A DNA stretch of 64,000 bases from the NCBI GenBank assembly GCA_965249205.1, contig CBDFLL010000006.1, positions 620,001 through 684,000 of the forward strand, read 5' to 3'. Each line of letters opens with the position of its first letter. The stretch's first letter is position 1. This DNA is from JAQBVV01 sp965249205 (GTDB taxonomy: Bacteria; Acidobacteriota; Vicinamibacteria; Vicinamibacterales; UBA2999). Positions 35,711 through 44,899 of this stretch are shown piece after piece. A model generated the notes under the pieces. That model had not been told where the DNA came from. It made no database searches and saw only the letters and a program-made list of their open reading frames with translations. The position numbers and the translations under genes were made by a program.

Positions 35711-38646
35711 TCACGCCTCGCACGACCCGGCTCGTGCGAGTACCCGACCTTCGCGCATTCCGGTATTCACTGGCGACCCTCGCCTGCCACGGGACGCCTT
35801 TCGAGATTCGCAATCGGTTGGTTGTGGTACCCACCCGTGCGGCGGGTGCCTATCTCCTCCGGTCGATCGAAGACCGACTCCTGCTCGGCGATTCGGCGCT
35901 CGTGCTGCCCGACCTGATCACACCAGGGGACCTGATCGCACGGCTGGGCGAACGACTGCCTCAGCACGCCGGGATGCTGACTGATACCGAACGCGAAGTA
36001 CTCGCGGGCGTGGCGAGCCGAGCGGCCATCGAGGAGGGACGCGAGCCCCCGTTTCGTCTGCGGGCGGGCCTAATCGCCGAGGTTGTGCAATTTTATGACG
36101 CGCTACAGCGGCATCTGAAAAGCGTGGACACGTTTGAGCGCCTTGCCCTCGGGGCATTGGAGCCGGGCGCCGCCGAGGACCGGGGTGCCGAGCGACTCGT
36201 GCGACAGACCCACTTTCTCGCAAACGCGTTCAGGTATTTCGAGCGCCTCGTTTCGACGACAGATCGGTTGGACGCCCACGCACTTCGGCGCCAACTCATC
36301 AGTGAACCGGCAGCGGATCCGTGGCGGCACATTGTCCTGGCCGTGGGTGACTACACGATCGATCGCCACGGCCTGTTTCCGGCGGACTGGGACCTGCTGA
36401 CGCGGATACCCGGTGTCGAACGCATCGATGTCGTGGCAACCGACGCGACGGTGGCCGGTTCGTTTCACGAGCGCATCCACCAGAGGTTGCCGGGTATCGA
36501 GGAGACGCGCGCCAAGACCGACGACCCGCGGCAGCCGCCGGTATTGCTCGTCCCGTCTGGCGATGCACTGACGCACACGGCGCGCGATCGCGAAGAGGAG
36601 ATTGCCGGGTTCGCTCGTTGGGTCCGCCGGGAGATGCGCAGTGAGGACGCAGGTGCCATTCCAGCAGCGGATCGCATGGCACTGGTGGTTCACCGTCCAC
36701 TGCCGTATGTCTACCTGGCGCGCGAGGTGCTTCGATCCGCGGGCATTCCCTCGCAAATGTTTGACGCGATGCCGCTGGCGTCTGAGCCTTACGCGGCCGC
36801 GCTGGACCTGGTGATCGACTTTGTCAGGGGCCAGGGGGGGCGGAATCCAGCGATCGCGCTCCTGCGGTCGCCACATTTCGGCTTCGGTTCGAAAGCCGCA
36901 CCGCTCTCGGCCCGCGATATTGCCGCCCTCGATCGCGCGCTGAGTGACGCAGGCTACCTGGGGGGACTGGATGCGCTCGAGCGCCTGGTGACCGGATGGC
37001 GCGATCCAGAATCACGCTCACGACACCGGCGGGCCTTACGTGCGGGTGAGGTGTTGGCCCAGGTCGCCAGTGACCTTGCTTCACTACGGGCGCCCGCACC
37101 GTGCGCCGGGCATCTCGATACATTGATAGCGTTTCTTCGGCGGCACGAACGCCTCCCGCTACTGCATGACCCGCTTCGGCCTCGGCTGTTGCGGGGCCGC
37201 GCCGCGGTGCTGGAGGTGCTGACGAGCCTCAACCACGCATACGCGCAATTCGATCCGATCGACGTCGAGTTTAATGCCGTCGGCGCGGTCATCAAGCGAT
37301 GGATCGAAGCCCACACGTTCGCGCCGCGCACAGGTGAGGAGGGGGTGCACGTTGTGGACGCCGAAAGCGCCAGGTTCGGAGACTTCGACGGTGTGCAACT
37401 GGCCGGCCTCGTCGATGGGGAGTGGCCCGGCACTCCTCACCGAAACATCTTCTACCCGCCCTCGCTACTTCGCGAGCTTGGTTGGCCAGCCGAAAGTGAT
37501 CGGCTCGACGGAGTCCGGGCATCGTTTGGAGATCTGCTCCGATTGCCATCCTCGCGCCTCGTCGTGTCGAGTTTCACGCTGGAGGATGACGCGGTCGTGG
37601 CTGCATCGACGCTGGTTGACACGCTGCCGGTCGCCGGACTCGACACGCGTGTGGAGGTCGTGCCCACAGCACGAATATTTGAGGTCGAAGCGCTCGGCCT
37701 TGATCCTGTCGAGGCGAGTCATCTCGGTTCATTTGCGCTGGCTGCCGCGACGCGTCGTGTCGGCGCGGTGAGCAGGCGGCGGGCTGGGCAGACAGGCGGT
37801 CAACCGACGTCGTCGTATTCCCTCAGTGCCCTGGAGCGGTACCAAGATTGTCCCTTCAAGTATTTCGCTGCTGACGTGCTCAAGCTGGAAGAACCGCCCG
37901 AGGACGAGCCGATGCTCTCGCCGCGTGCGCGGGGCAGGTTTGTACACGAGGTCTTTCAGCGTTTCTTCGAGGCCTGGGACAGACGAGGCTGCCGGACGAT
38001 CACGGTCGACCGCGTGGATGAGGCGCGTGCGCTGTTTGAGGAGGTGGCGGGGCCATTGCTTGCGCGCTTCTCCGAGGCAGAGGCGACGCTTGAGCGCGCG
38101 CGGTTGTTCGGCACTGCCGTGTCGGTCGGCATCGTTGATGTGGTCATTGGTCTCGAGGCCTCACGGACGGTGCCAATCCGGGAGCGGTTGCTTGAATATC
38201 GCCTGGAAGGCGACTTTTTTCTGGGGGTGCCCGATGGGCGGCAGGTCCCACTGAGGGGCGTCGCCGACAGGATCGATCTGCTGGAAGGCGATCGACTCCG
38301 TGTCATCGATTACAAGTCGGGGTACGCCCCCAATCCGAAGCGTGCCTTGCAAGCTCCCATTTACGCGCTGTGCGCGCAGCAGCGCCTGGTTGAGCGAGAC
38401 GGGCGTGGGTGGGAGATCGACGAAGCGGCTTACGTCGCGTTTGCCGGAAAGCGGCCGCTTGTGCCGGTAGTGCGATCCGGCACCTCCGGTCGGGATGCCG
38501 CCCTGGAGGGTGCGCGCGCCCGTGCGATCGGATTGATCGACGGCATCGAACAGGGCGCGTTCCCGCCAAGGCCGTACGAGACGAGGATCTGTAGTTACTG
38601 CGCATACCCGTCCGTTTGCCGGAAGGACTACGTTGGAGACGACTAG
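35707..38646 (+). CDS. addB: AddB-like subunit of an AddAB helicase-nuclease
   Basis: 979 residues from GTG 35707 (GTGA overlap with the previous stop). The N-terminal helicase-like half starts RLVVVPTRAAGAYLL and has no P-loop, so it is probably an inactive helicase scaffold. The C-terminal part has SLSALERYQDCPFKYFA, then the nuclease core LRVIDYKSGY, and CSYCAYPSVC. With the earlier CPFKYF cysteine this is the four-cysteine Fe-S arrangement of AddB PD-(D/E)XK domains. With AddA it resects double-strand breaks for recombination and also degrades foreign linear DNA. Confidence 0.85.
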   Translation: MITPRTTRLVRVPDLRAFRYSLATLACHGTPFEIRNRLVVVPTRAAGAYLLRSIEDRLLLGDSALVLPDLITPGDLIARLGERLPQHAGMLTDTEREVLAGVASRAAIEEGREPPFRLRAGLIAEVVQFYDALQRHLKSVDTFERLALGALEPGAAEDRGAERLVRQTHFLANAFRYFERLVSTTDRLDAHALRRQLISEPAADPWRHIVLAVGDYTIDRHGLFPADWDLLTRIPGVERIDVVATDATVAGSFHERIHQRLPGIEETRAKTDDPRQPPVLLVPSGDALTHTARDREEEIAGFARWVRREMRSEDAGAIPAADRMALVVHRPLPYVYLAREVLRSAGIPSQMFDAMPLASEPYAAALDLVIDFVRGQGGRNPAIALLRSPHFGFGSKAAPLSARDIAALDRALSDAGYLGGLDALERLVTGWRDPESRSRHRRALRAGEVLAQVASDLASLRAPAPCAGHLDTLIAFLRRHERLPLLHDPLRPRLLRGRAAVLEVLTSLNHAYAQFDPIDVEFNAVGAVIKRWIEAHTFAPRTGEEGVHVVDAESARFGDFDGVQLAGLVDGEWPGTPHRNIFYPPSLLRELGWPAESDRLDGVRASFGDLLRLPSSRLVVSSFTLEDDAVVAASTLVDTLPVAGLDTRVEVVPTARIFEVEALGLDPVEASHLGSFALAAATRRVGAVSRRRAGQTGGQPTSSYSLSALERYQDCPFKYFAADVLKLEEPPEDEPMLSPRARGRFVHEVFQRFFEAWDRRGCRTITVDRVDEARALFEEVAGPLLARFSEAEATLERARLFGTAVSVGIVDVVIGLEASRTVPIRERLLEYRLEGDFFLGVPDGRQVPLRGVADRIDLLEGDRLRVIDYKSGYAPNPKRALQAPIYALCAQQRLVERDGRGWEIDEAAYVAFAGKRPLVPVVRSGTSGRDAALEGARARAIGLIDGIEQGAFPPRPYETRICSYCAYPSVCRKDYVGDD

Positions 38647-41600
38647 CCTGACGCTGCCGTTTGACGATCCCGACGATGACGCAGCGAGGATCCGTGCGGT
38701 TGACGATGCCGCACGCGCTCGTGCGGTGGATCCGCGCTTCAACGTCGCGCTGGAGGCCTCGGCTGGTACTGGGAAAACCCGGGTCCTGGTCAACCGCTAC
38801 ATCAACCTCCTGCGAGCGGGCGTGGACCCATCGAACATTCTGGCCATCACTTTTACCCGTAAGGCTGCGGCCGAGATGCGTGAGCGGATCATGGGGACGC
38901 TCCGGACCGCGGTGGACCGGGGTGATATCACGCCAGCGCTGTGGCGGGATCTGCGCGACCGTACAGCAGACATCGCGATCAGTACGATCGATGCTTTCTG
39001 TTTGTCGTTGCTGCGTGAGTTCCCTCTCGAGGCCGATCTCGATCCTGCGTTTTCGGTAGCCGATGAAACAGAACTCCCGCGGTTGGTCGACGAGGCCCTC
39101 GATCGTGCGCTGCGCACCTGCCGGACGGTGGCCCGCGATGACGACAACGTCGCGCTCGCGTTCTCTCAATTGGGTGAGCGGCGCGCGCGCGCTGGGCTGG
39201 CGAGCCTGTTACATCGGCGACTGGTCGCCCCTGGCATTCTGTCGAGGTACCTCGCGTCCACAGAAGCCGTTGATCTGGATGTTTCGAGCGCCAGCCGGCG
39301 CGCCGCCACAGCGTTGATCGGGGTCTGCGAGTCGATGCCCGTGGGGCTCGATGGCTTCCTGGAGTCCGGGCCTCTCGATCCCGCCTTCCTGCTTTTCGCG
39401 CGCGGCCTGCGCCAGCTGCGCGCGTCAGTCGCCAGTGAGGCGGCGCTCGACCCGGCTGCCGTGCAGGCCGTGTGGTCCCGCGCCCGGGAACATTTTCTGA
39501 CGCAGGACGGAACCCCCCGCGCCAGGTCGCCCTATGCGAAGCTCGCGTTTGCGGCCGAGGCGGACTGGCGGACGCACAAGGACCTGGTCGTAGACCACGC
39601 CGAAGCCGTCAGGCGAGCGTCGGCTGCGGCGCGGCGGGATCTCAATGTGCTCGTATCGCGTGGAATCTGGCGAATGTTTCGCATCGCTGACGCGGAGTAT
39701 CGGCAGACCCTCGACGCGCACACCACGCTTGATTTCTCAGACCTGTTGTTGCGCGCCCTTGAGCTGTTGCGGCGAATGGACGATTTCGCCCAAAGCCGAT
39801 ACAGACTCGAATCTCGCTATCACCACGTGCTTGTCGATGAGTTTCAGGATACGAGCCGCGCGCAGTGGGAGCTGGTGTCGCTGCTCATCCAGTCCTGGGG
39901 TGAGGGAGCGGGCCTGGCTCACACTGGTCCACTCCAGCCCTCCATCTTCATCGTGGGAGATCGCAAGCAGTCGATCTATGCCTTTCGCGATGCCGATGTG
40001 TCGGTGCTGCGCGAGGCGGCGCGTCATCTTGCCGGGCTGCGTCCCCACAGCGATGTCCGGCACACGATTTCGCGCAGCTTTCGGGCCGTCGCGCCACTGC
40101 TGGCCTTCATCAACGATGTGTGCCACGACATCGACAAGGTCCCCAATCGAGCTGATGCGTTCGAGTACGCCGACGCAGACCGCTTTCCGGTTGATGCCGC
40201 ACCCGTCGCGAACGCGGATGAGGCGCTTGGCGTGGTGGTCGGCGAGACTGCGGACGCGTGCGCGGCGATCACCGCGTCGGAGATCGCGAGACTTCTGGCG
40301 ACTGGGGCGACGGTGAGGGACCGTGATAGCGGCGTCGCGCGCGCCATACGCGCGGGTGACATCGGTATTCTGTTTCGCACACGGGAGAGCCACAGGGAGT
40401 TTGAGACCGCGCTCGCCAGGTTGAACATCCGCTCATACGTCTACAAAGGATTGGGATTTTTCGACGCCGACGAAATTAAGGACGTGCTGGCGCTCGTCTC
40501 CTACCTGGCGGATCCGGTATCGGACCTGTGTGCCGCCGCGCTTATGCGGTCGCGGTTCTTCGGTGTGTCTGACGAAGCGCTCCGGCGTCTCGCGCCGAAT
40601 CTATCAGAAACGCTTACGGCCAACACCCCTCCTCTGGTGCTGTCGGCGCTCGATTCTGATGATCGCGACGCTCTCGCGGAGGCTCGTCAAGCGACGAGAA
40701 GGTGGCGCAGTCTCGTCGATCGCCTGCCAGCTGCCGAACTCGTCGACCTGATCCTCAGCGAGTCGGCTTACGCATTCGAGCTCCGGGGGCCCAGATTCGA
40801 CCAGGCACGAGAGAATCTCAAGAAGATCCGGTCACTGATGCGGCGCACGCAGAACCGAGGTTTCGGGACGCTTGCGCGCATGGCGGCGCACCTGAGTCGT
40901 CTTGCCGTCGGCGACGAAGCCAATGCGGCCATCGATGCGCTCGATGCGGTAAATCTCATGACGGTTCACGCAGCGAAAGGACTTGAGTTCCCCGTGGTCT
41001 TTGTCGTCAACCTGGCTCGTGGCACCGGCGGCAGGCGGGCCCCGGTGCGTGTGACGGCCGATCCGTCGGGAGAGGGAGGCTCGGTCGCCATCGGCGATTT
41101 TCAGTCGGAGGCGGATGACGACCTGGTCACGAAGGAACTGGAGGAAACCAAGCGGCTGCTGTACGTGGCGCTGTCACGCGCCCGCGATCGTCTGTACCTC
41201 GGCACGGTGCTCAAGGACGCGCGAATGCTCCCGACGCGAGGGAGTCTCGGCGAGGTGCTGCCGCCGTCGCTGCTGAGCCAGTTCGAAGCGCTGGTCGACG
41301 GCGTCGAGTGGCGAGCGTCGTCGGGGCGCGTGCATCGTTTCCGCAGGTGTGTGGCTGGCTCCTTTGAGGATACACCCGCGTCTCACGCTGACCGCAACCG
41401 CGGCGCTGTGGCTGCCAGCCCTGAGGGTCGCTCGGATGATTTCTCAGCGCTGGAGCGTACGGCGGAGGTCGGTGTGCTCGGTGCGAGTGCCCCAGGTGAG
41501 GGTGCACCAGGAGCGGCGACACCGGGGATTGTTACACCCGAGGTTCGCGCGGCGTCGAGGGTGCGGCCCGTGCCTGTGACCGTGGCCGGCCTTGGGGGCC

Positions 41601-42106
41601 CAGCCGCGCGTCGAGTGCCCGTTGCCGAGCATGGTCACTCTGACCGCGTCGTGGGCACCCTAGTTCACCGAATGATGCAGCGCTTCGGCCTGGACCTTGC
41701 GGGTGGCGCCACGATGATGCGACAGGCGGCATTGAGCATTCTGCGTTCAGACGAGGCGCTGGCGGCGTCGGTGGAGCGGACGTCTACGGAGGTGGCCGAT
41801 GCGGCTGTGGAGTTCTATCGGTTGATCTGCGAACGAACCGATGTCCGCGCGCTGTACTCGGCCGGCCCGCGAATGCATGAGGTTCCCTTCACGACGCGCC
41901 TCGAGGGGGTGGTGGTGCGTGGCACGATCGATTGTCTTGTTCAGGCGGTTCCCAATCAGATCACCATCCTTGAGTTCAAGACCGGCCAACCGCGCCCAGA
42001 ACACGAAGCCCAATTGCACGTCTATCATCGGGCCGCCGAGCGTCTGTTTCCTGGCCTGTCCATCGACGCGCGTCTCGTGTACGCCGCCACGCCAGAAACC
42101 GTGTGA
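38633..42106 (+). CDS. addA: AddA-like UvrD-family helicase-nuclease subunit
   Basis: About 1157 residues. Superfamily 1A motifs: Walker A ASAGTGKTRVL (about residues 43-53), ITFTRKAAAEMRER (motif Ia), LVDEFQDTSRAQWE (motif II), GDRKQSIYAFRDAD (motif III), VNLMTVHAAKGLEFPVVFVVNLAR (motif V), EETKRLLYVALSRARDRLYLG (motif VI). The C-terminal EFKTGQPRPEHEAQLHVY is a PD-(D/E)XK nuclease core. A TTG at 38633 overlapping the addB end by 14 bases is the apparent start; it is not certain. The alanine-rich stretch around residues 930-960 is a variable linker. Confidence 0.9.
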   Translation: METTSLTLPFDDPDDDAARIRAVDDAARARAVDPRFNVALEASAGTGKTRVLVNRYINLLRAGVDPSNILAITFTRKAAAEMRERIMGTLRTAVDRGDITPALWRDLRDRTADIAISTIDAFCLSLLREFPLEADLDPAFSVADETELPRLVDEALDRALRTCRTVARDDDNVALAFSQLGERRARAGLASLLHRRLVAPGILSRYLASTEAVDLDVSSASRRAATALIGVCESMPVGLDGFLESGPLDPAFLLFARGLRQLRASVASEAALDPAAVQAVWSRAREHFLTQDGTPRARSPYAKLAFAAEADWRTHKDLVVDHAEAVRRASAAARRDLNVLVSRGIWRMFRIADAEYRQTLDAHTTLDFSDLLLRALELLRRMDDFAQSRYRLESRYHHVLVDEFQDTSRAQWELVSLLIQSWGEGAGLAHTGPLQPSIFIVGDRKQSIYAFRDADVSVLREAARHLAGLRPHSDVRHTISRSFRAVAPLLAFINDVCHDIDKVPNRADAFEYADADRFPVDAAPVANADEALGVVVGETADACAAITASEIARLLATGATVRDRDSGVARAIRAGDIGILFRTRESHREFETALARLNIRSYVYKGLGFFDADEIKDVLALVSYLADPVSDLCAAALMRSRFFGVSDEALRRLAPNLSETLTANTPPLVLSALDSDDRDALAEARQATRRWRSLVDRLPAAELVDLILSESAYAFELRGPRFDQARENLKKIRSLMRRTQNRGFGTLARMAAHLSRLAVGDEANAAIDALDAVNLMTVHAAKGLEFPVVFVVNLARGTGGRRAPVRVTADPSGEGGSVAIGDFQSEADDDLVTKELEETKRLLYVALSRARDRLYLGTVLKDARMLPTRGSLGEVLPPSLLSQFEALVDGVEWRASSGRVHRFRRCVAGSFEDTPASHADRNRGAVAASPEGRSDDFSALERTAEVGVLGASAPGEGAPGAATPGIVTPEVRAASRVRPVPVTVAGLGGPAARRVPVAEHGHSDRVVGTLVHRMMQRFGLDLAGGATMMRQAALSILRSDEALAASVERTSTEVADAAVEFYRLICERTDVRALYSAGPRMHEVPFTTRLEGVVVRGTIDCLVQAVPNQITILEFKTGQPRPEHEAQLHVYHRAAERLFPGLSIDARLVYAATPETV

Positions 42107-42259
42107 CCGTGGCGAGCGACCGTCGCTTCTGAGTCCCCCCGCCGACCCAAACGCTGCCCCGTTCGCCCGAAATGCGTCGGGCGGGTGCCCCGTACGCTCG
42201 GCCAGACCGTTTTCCGCGCAATAGAAGGGTCAAAAGAGCTGCTTCGCGCGACTTCTGCA

Positions 42260-42289
42260 TTGCGCCGCCCGGAATCCATCCCCTACAAT
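42260..42289 (+). promoter_or_regulatory. Candidate sigma-70-type promoter
   Basis: TTGCGC (42260-42265) and TACAAT (42284-42289) are separated by 18 bp and followed by a purine start region. The predicted transcript would begin near 42296 and read the zinc-ribbon gene that starts at 42356. Confidence 0.45.
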
Positions 42290-42355
42290 CAAACGGTCAG
42301 AACGTGTCGGCGTTCAGTTAGGGAGTGGCTTTTGGCGATAGAAGAGGAGACGCGC

Positions 42356-42577
42356 GTGGCGCTGACTTGCGCAAGCTGCGGGAACGACCAGAACTTTCTC
42401 GTGAAGACGCTCCAAATGCACGTCGTGCACCTGGACGACTCCAGGGTCGAGGTTTCCGAAGAGGGTCGGCCGGCGGTGCTTGAGGTCTTGTGTGACGAAT
42501 GCGAGAACCCGCTGCACCTTGAAGATATGGATGCGGGTATTCGTAAGGAGCTGATGCTTACGCTTGGCGCTCGCTAG
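42356..42577 (+). CDS. Small zinc-ribbon protein
   Basis: 73 residues from GTG 42356 (AGAGGAG seven bases upstream; the longer upstream frame has no signal). CASCGND near the N-terminus and CDECENPLH about 45 residues later give two CxxC pairs, a zinc-ribbon pattern. The intervening strands (NFLVKTLQMHVVHLDDSRVEV) fit the fold. The role is unknown; proteins like this bind nucleic acid or act as adaptors. Confidence 0.7.
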   Translation: MALTCASCGNDQNFLVKTLQMHVVHLDDSRVEVSEEGRPAVLEVLCDECENPLHLEDMDAGIRKELMLTLGAR

Positions 42578-42707
42578 CCATACGCCGGCCTGTTCATTTC
42601 TCCGTTCTTTCCAACTCATCACACCGGGGTCGTTCGGTCTCGCCGCGCGATCGTTGCCGAGCAGCCATTGACTTCTGCGTGGACGGCTCCTATCGTTACG
42701 ACTGCTC

Positions 42708-43163
42708 ATGTTGGCTAGGATTTTTCGTCCGTTCAGCGAGGGATCGGTGACCGTCGGCGTCGGCACGGACGCCGGTCTGGAAGCGCGTTGTTTCGCCGAT
42801 GAAGTGGTCGTCGACTTTCCGTCGGTGGCGCTTGCCGTCGATCGCATGCGGAGCGCCTTTCTCGTGGACGAGCGGGGCAGGGCGCTCAGGACGGCGATCC
42901 GACTCACGCGTCGCGAAGCGCATGACGGTGCCATGGTCCCGCTGAAGGTGTCGGTGCGCTGCACATGCCCCGAGTGCGGTGGTCGCGGCGAAGCGTGGTC
43001 TGAACGTTGTGGTCGATGCCGGGGCAGCGGCCTTGAGTTCCGGCCCCAGCAGCTTCAGGTTGCAGTGCCCGCGGGCGTCCTCGACGGTGCCTGTTTCAAT
43101 TTTACCGTCACCCCCCGTCACAACCCGCCTACCAGCGTCGAGCTTCGCGTCCTGGTCGCCTAG
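42708..43163 (+). CDS. Protein with a DnaJ-type cysteine-rich zinc finger, no J-domain
   Basis: 151 residues. The N-terminal 80 residues are strand-rich and unassigned. From about residue 84, CTCPECGGRGEAW..CGRCRGSG resembles half of the DnaJ CxxCxGxG zinc module. It is followed directly by LEFRPQQLQVAVPAGVLDGACFNF, much like the DnaJ C-terminal substrate-binding domain I. There is no HPD J-domain, so it cannot drive DnaK ATPase in the normal way. No strong ribosome-binding site is seen; ATG 42708 is assumed. Confidence 0.65.
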   Translation: MLARIFRPFSEGSVTVGVGTDAGLEARCFADEVVVDFPSVALAVDRMRSAFLVDERGRALRTAIRLTRREAHDGAMVPLKVSVRCTCPECGGRGEAWSERCGRCRGSGLEFRPQQLQVAVPAGVLDGACFNFTVTPRHNPPTSVELRVLVA

Positions 43164-43204
43164 CAACCCGTGGTAAAAGTCCGTCTGCATTCGATGAGCG
43201 ACGC

Positions 43205-43317
43205 ATCCTCGCGGCCTGCGTTGCTCCTCCGTCAAATACGGCCGGTATTTTCAGTCGTCGCGCCTTGTCCGCGAGCGCGGATTCCGCAGGCGTGCGACGA
43301 CCGAGCGGAATCCGCGC
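43205..43317. repeat. Composite repeat: degenerate element-A/B core next to palindromic element D
   Basis: 43205-43262 read on the minus strand gives AAGGCGCGACGACTGAAAAT..GGAGGAGCAACGCAGGCC, clearly related to the core of elements A and B. Next to it, 43275-43317 is a palindrome (arms GCGCGGATTCCG and CGGAATCCGCGC) whose spacer GCGTGCGACGACCGAG matches element C at 27887. It lies in the 217-bp gap between two genes; nothing codes here. Confidence 0.65.
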
Positions 43318-43380
43318 GAGGCGCCTCGCCCGTCTCGGTGCGACGCCGGACTTTCACCACGGGCTCCTAAAGAGGCCGCG

Positions 43381-43788
43381 GTGGATCGTCACGTCAGGCT
43401 TCTTGGCGTTCTTGTCTGGCTGTGGGGGGGGTTGGGGACGTTGACCGGCGTCTCGATGCTCCTACTCGGGGCCGGAGCCTTCGCGCTCTCGGTGGGTCAC
43501 GACGGCGAGAACGTGGTGCCCGCAGCCGGGATCTCCGCGGCGGTGTTTGTCGCAGTTGGCACGTTCACGCTGCTGTGGGGCCTGGTTCACATGTGGTCGT
43601 CGGTCTTGCTGCGTCGCCGTGCCGCATTCGGGCGAATCCTGATGCTAGGCCTCGGGCTCGTCAACCTTCTCGTGTTTCCGTTCGGCACAGGGCTCGGCGC
43701 TTACGCGTTCTGGGTGTTGCTGACGCACGAAGGGCGTCAGTTGTTCGAGTTGGCGGGTGTGCCGCAGTCCGAGACCGCGATAAGATAG
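43381..43788 (+). CDS. Small integral membrane protein
   Basis: 135 residues, probably starting at the GTG at 43381 (AAGAGGCCGCG upstream). Three to four hydrophobic helices: LLGVLVWLWGGLGTLTGVSMLLLGAGAFAL, AAGISAAVFVAVGTFTLLWGLVHMW, and LMLGLGLVNLLVFPFGTGLGAYAFWVLL. A short cytosolic tail (HEGRQLFELAG) follows. No family is recognised. It is 10 bp upstream of the Mrp gene and may be in the same transcript. Confidence 0.6.
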   Translation: MDRHVRLLGVLVWLWGGLGTLTGVSMLLLGAGAFALSVGHDGENVVPAAGISAAVFVAVGTFTLLWGLVHMWSSVLLRRRAAFGRILMLGLGLVNLLVFPFGTGLGAYAFWVLLTHEGRQLFELAGVPQSETAIR

Positions 43789-43798
43789 TAGATTAGCT

Positions 43799-44899
43799 AT
43801 GGCTGTGACGCCTGATCATGCGGCAGTGCTCGAGGCACTGAAAGTTGTCGTCGACCCCGATCTACGTCGAGACATTGTCTCGCTTGGTTTCGTGAAAGAC
43901 ATCGCGATCGAATCCGAGCATGTCTCTTTTACCATCGAGCTGACAACGCCGGCCTGCCCGGTGAAAGATCAACTCCGCGACCAGGCGGCCGCCGCCGTCA
44001 GTGCCCTGCCAGGCGTCGCGGACGTCGACGTCCAGATGACCGCCAACGTTCGGTCGGTATCCATGCCGGAAACGGGCCGCACACCCCTACCCGGGGTCAA
44101 GAACGTCATCGCGGTGGGTGCGGGCAAAGGCGGTGTTGGCAAGACGACCGTGTCGGTCAACCTGGCGCTGGCGCTCGCCCGGTGTGGCAGCCGTGTGGGC
44201 ATTCTCGATGGAGACATGTACGGACCCAACGTGCCGATCATGCTCGGGCTGAACACGCAACTGGAGACCGATGGGAAGCAGATCGTGCCAGCAGAGAAGC
44301 ACGGGATTCAGGTGGTCTCGATGGGGTTTCTCACGAAGGATGACGCAGCGGTGGTGTGGCGCGGACCGATGCTGCACGGTGCTGTGCAGCAGTTTTTTCG
44401 CGACGTGGCGTGGAAGGATCTCGACTACCTGATTGTGGACATGCCGCCTGGGACCGGTGATGTGGCGTTGAGCCTCAGCCAGACGGTTCCGGTCGCCGGC
44501 GCCATCCTGGTCACCACGCCTCAGCAGGTCTCGCTGGCGGACACAAGACGCGCGATCCGGATGTATCAGAAGCTCAACATTCAGCCGATCGGACTGGTTG
44601 AGAATATGAGCTACTACGCGTGCACGAATTGCCACCACGAAGCAGACATCTTCGGGCACGGAGGGGGCGAAAAGCTCGCCGCGGAGATGGATGTGCCGTT
44701 CCTGGGGCGGTTGCCGACGTATCAGCCGATTCGGGAGGGGAGCGACTCCGGCGTACCATTGATCATCAGCGAACCCGGTTCACCGGCCGGTCGTGCGTTT
44801 GTGCAGGTTGCCGAGGGTACTGGTGCCCAGATTTCGATCGCGGCGCACAGAGTGGCCGAGGCCAACAAGGGCAAGATTCCCCTTATGCAGGTGCGATAG
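43799..44899 (+). CDS. Mrp/ApbC-type iron-sulfur cluster carrier ATPase
   Basis: 366 residues. The N-terminal MIP18/DUF59 domain (about 5-80, DPDLRRDIVSLGFVKDI, with TPACPVKD) is followed by the deviant Walker A GKGGVGKTT at about 109-117, Walker B-type DYLIVDMPPGTGD, and the CxxC pair YACTNC that binds a bridging Fe-S cluster in homodimers. It delivers Fe-S clusters to apo-enzymes in the cytoplasm. Its 3' end overlaps the convergent apbE gene by 17 bp. Confidence 0.93.
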   Translation: MAVTPDHAAVLEALKVVVDPDLRRDIVSLGFVKDIAIESEHVSFTIELTTPACPVKDQLRDQAAAAVSALPGVADVDVQMTANVRSVSMPETGRTPLPGVKNVIAVGAGKGGVGKTTVSVNLALALARCGSRVGILDGDMYGPNVPIMLGLNTQLETDGKQIVPAEKHGIQVVSMGFLTKDDAAVVWRGPMLHGAVQQFFRDVAWKDLDYLIVDMPPGTGDVALSLSQTVPVAGAILVTTPQQVSLADTRRAIRMYQKLNIQPIGLVENMSYYACTNCHHEADIFGHGGGEKLAAEMDVPFLGRLPTYQPIREGSDSGVPLIISEPGSPAGRAFVQVAEGTGAQISIAAHRVAEANKGKIPLMQVR

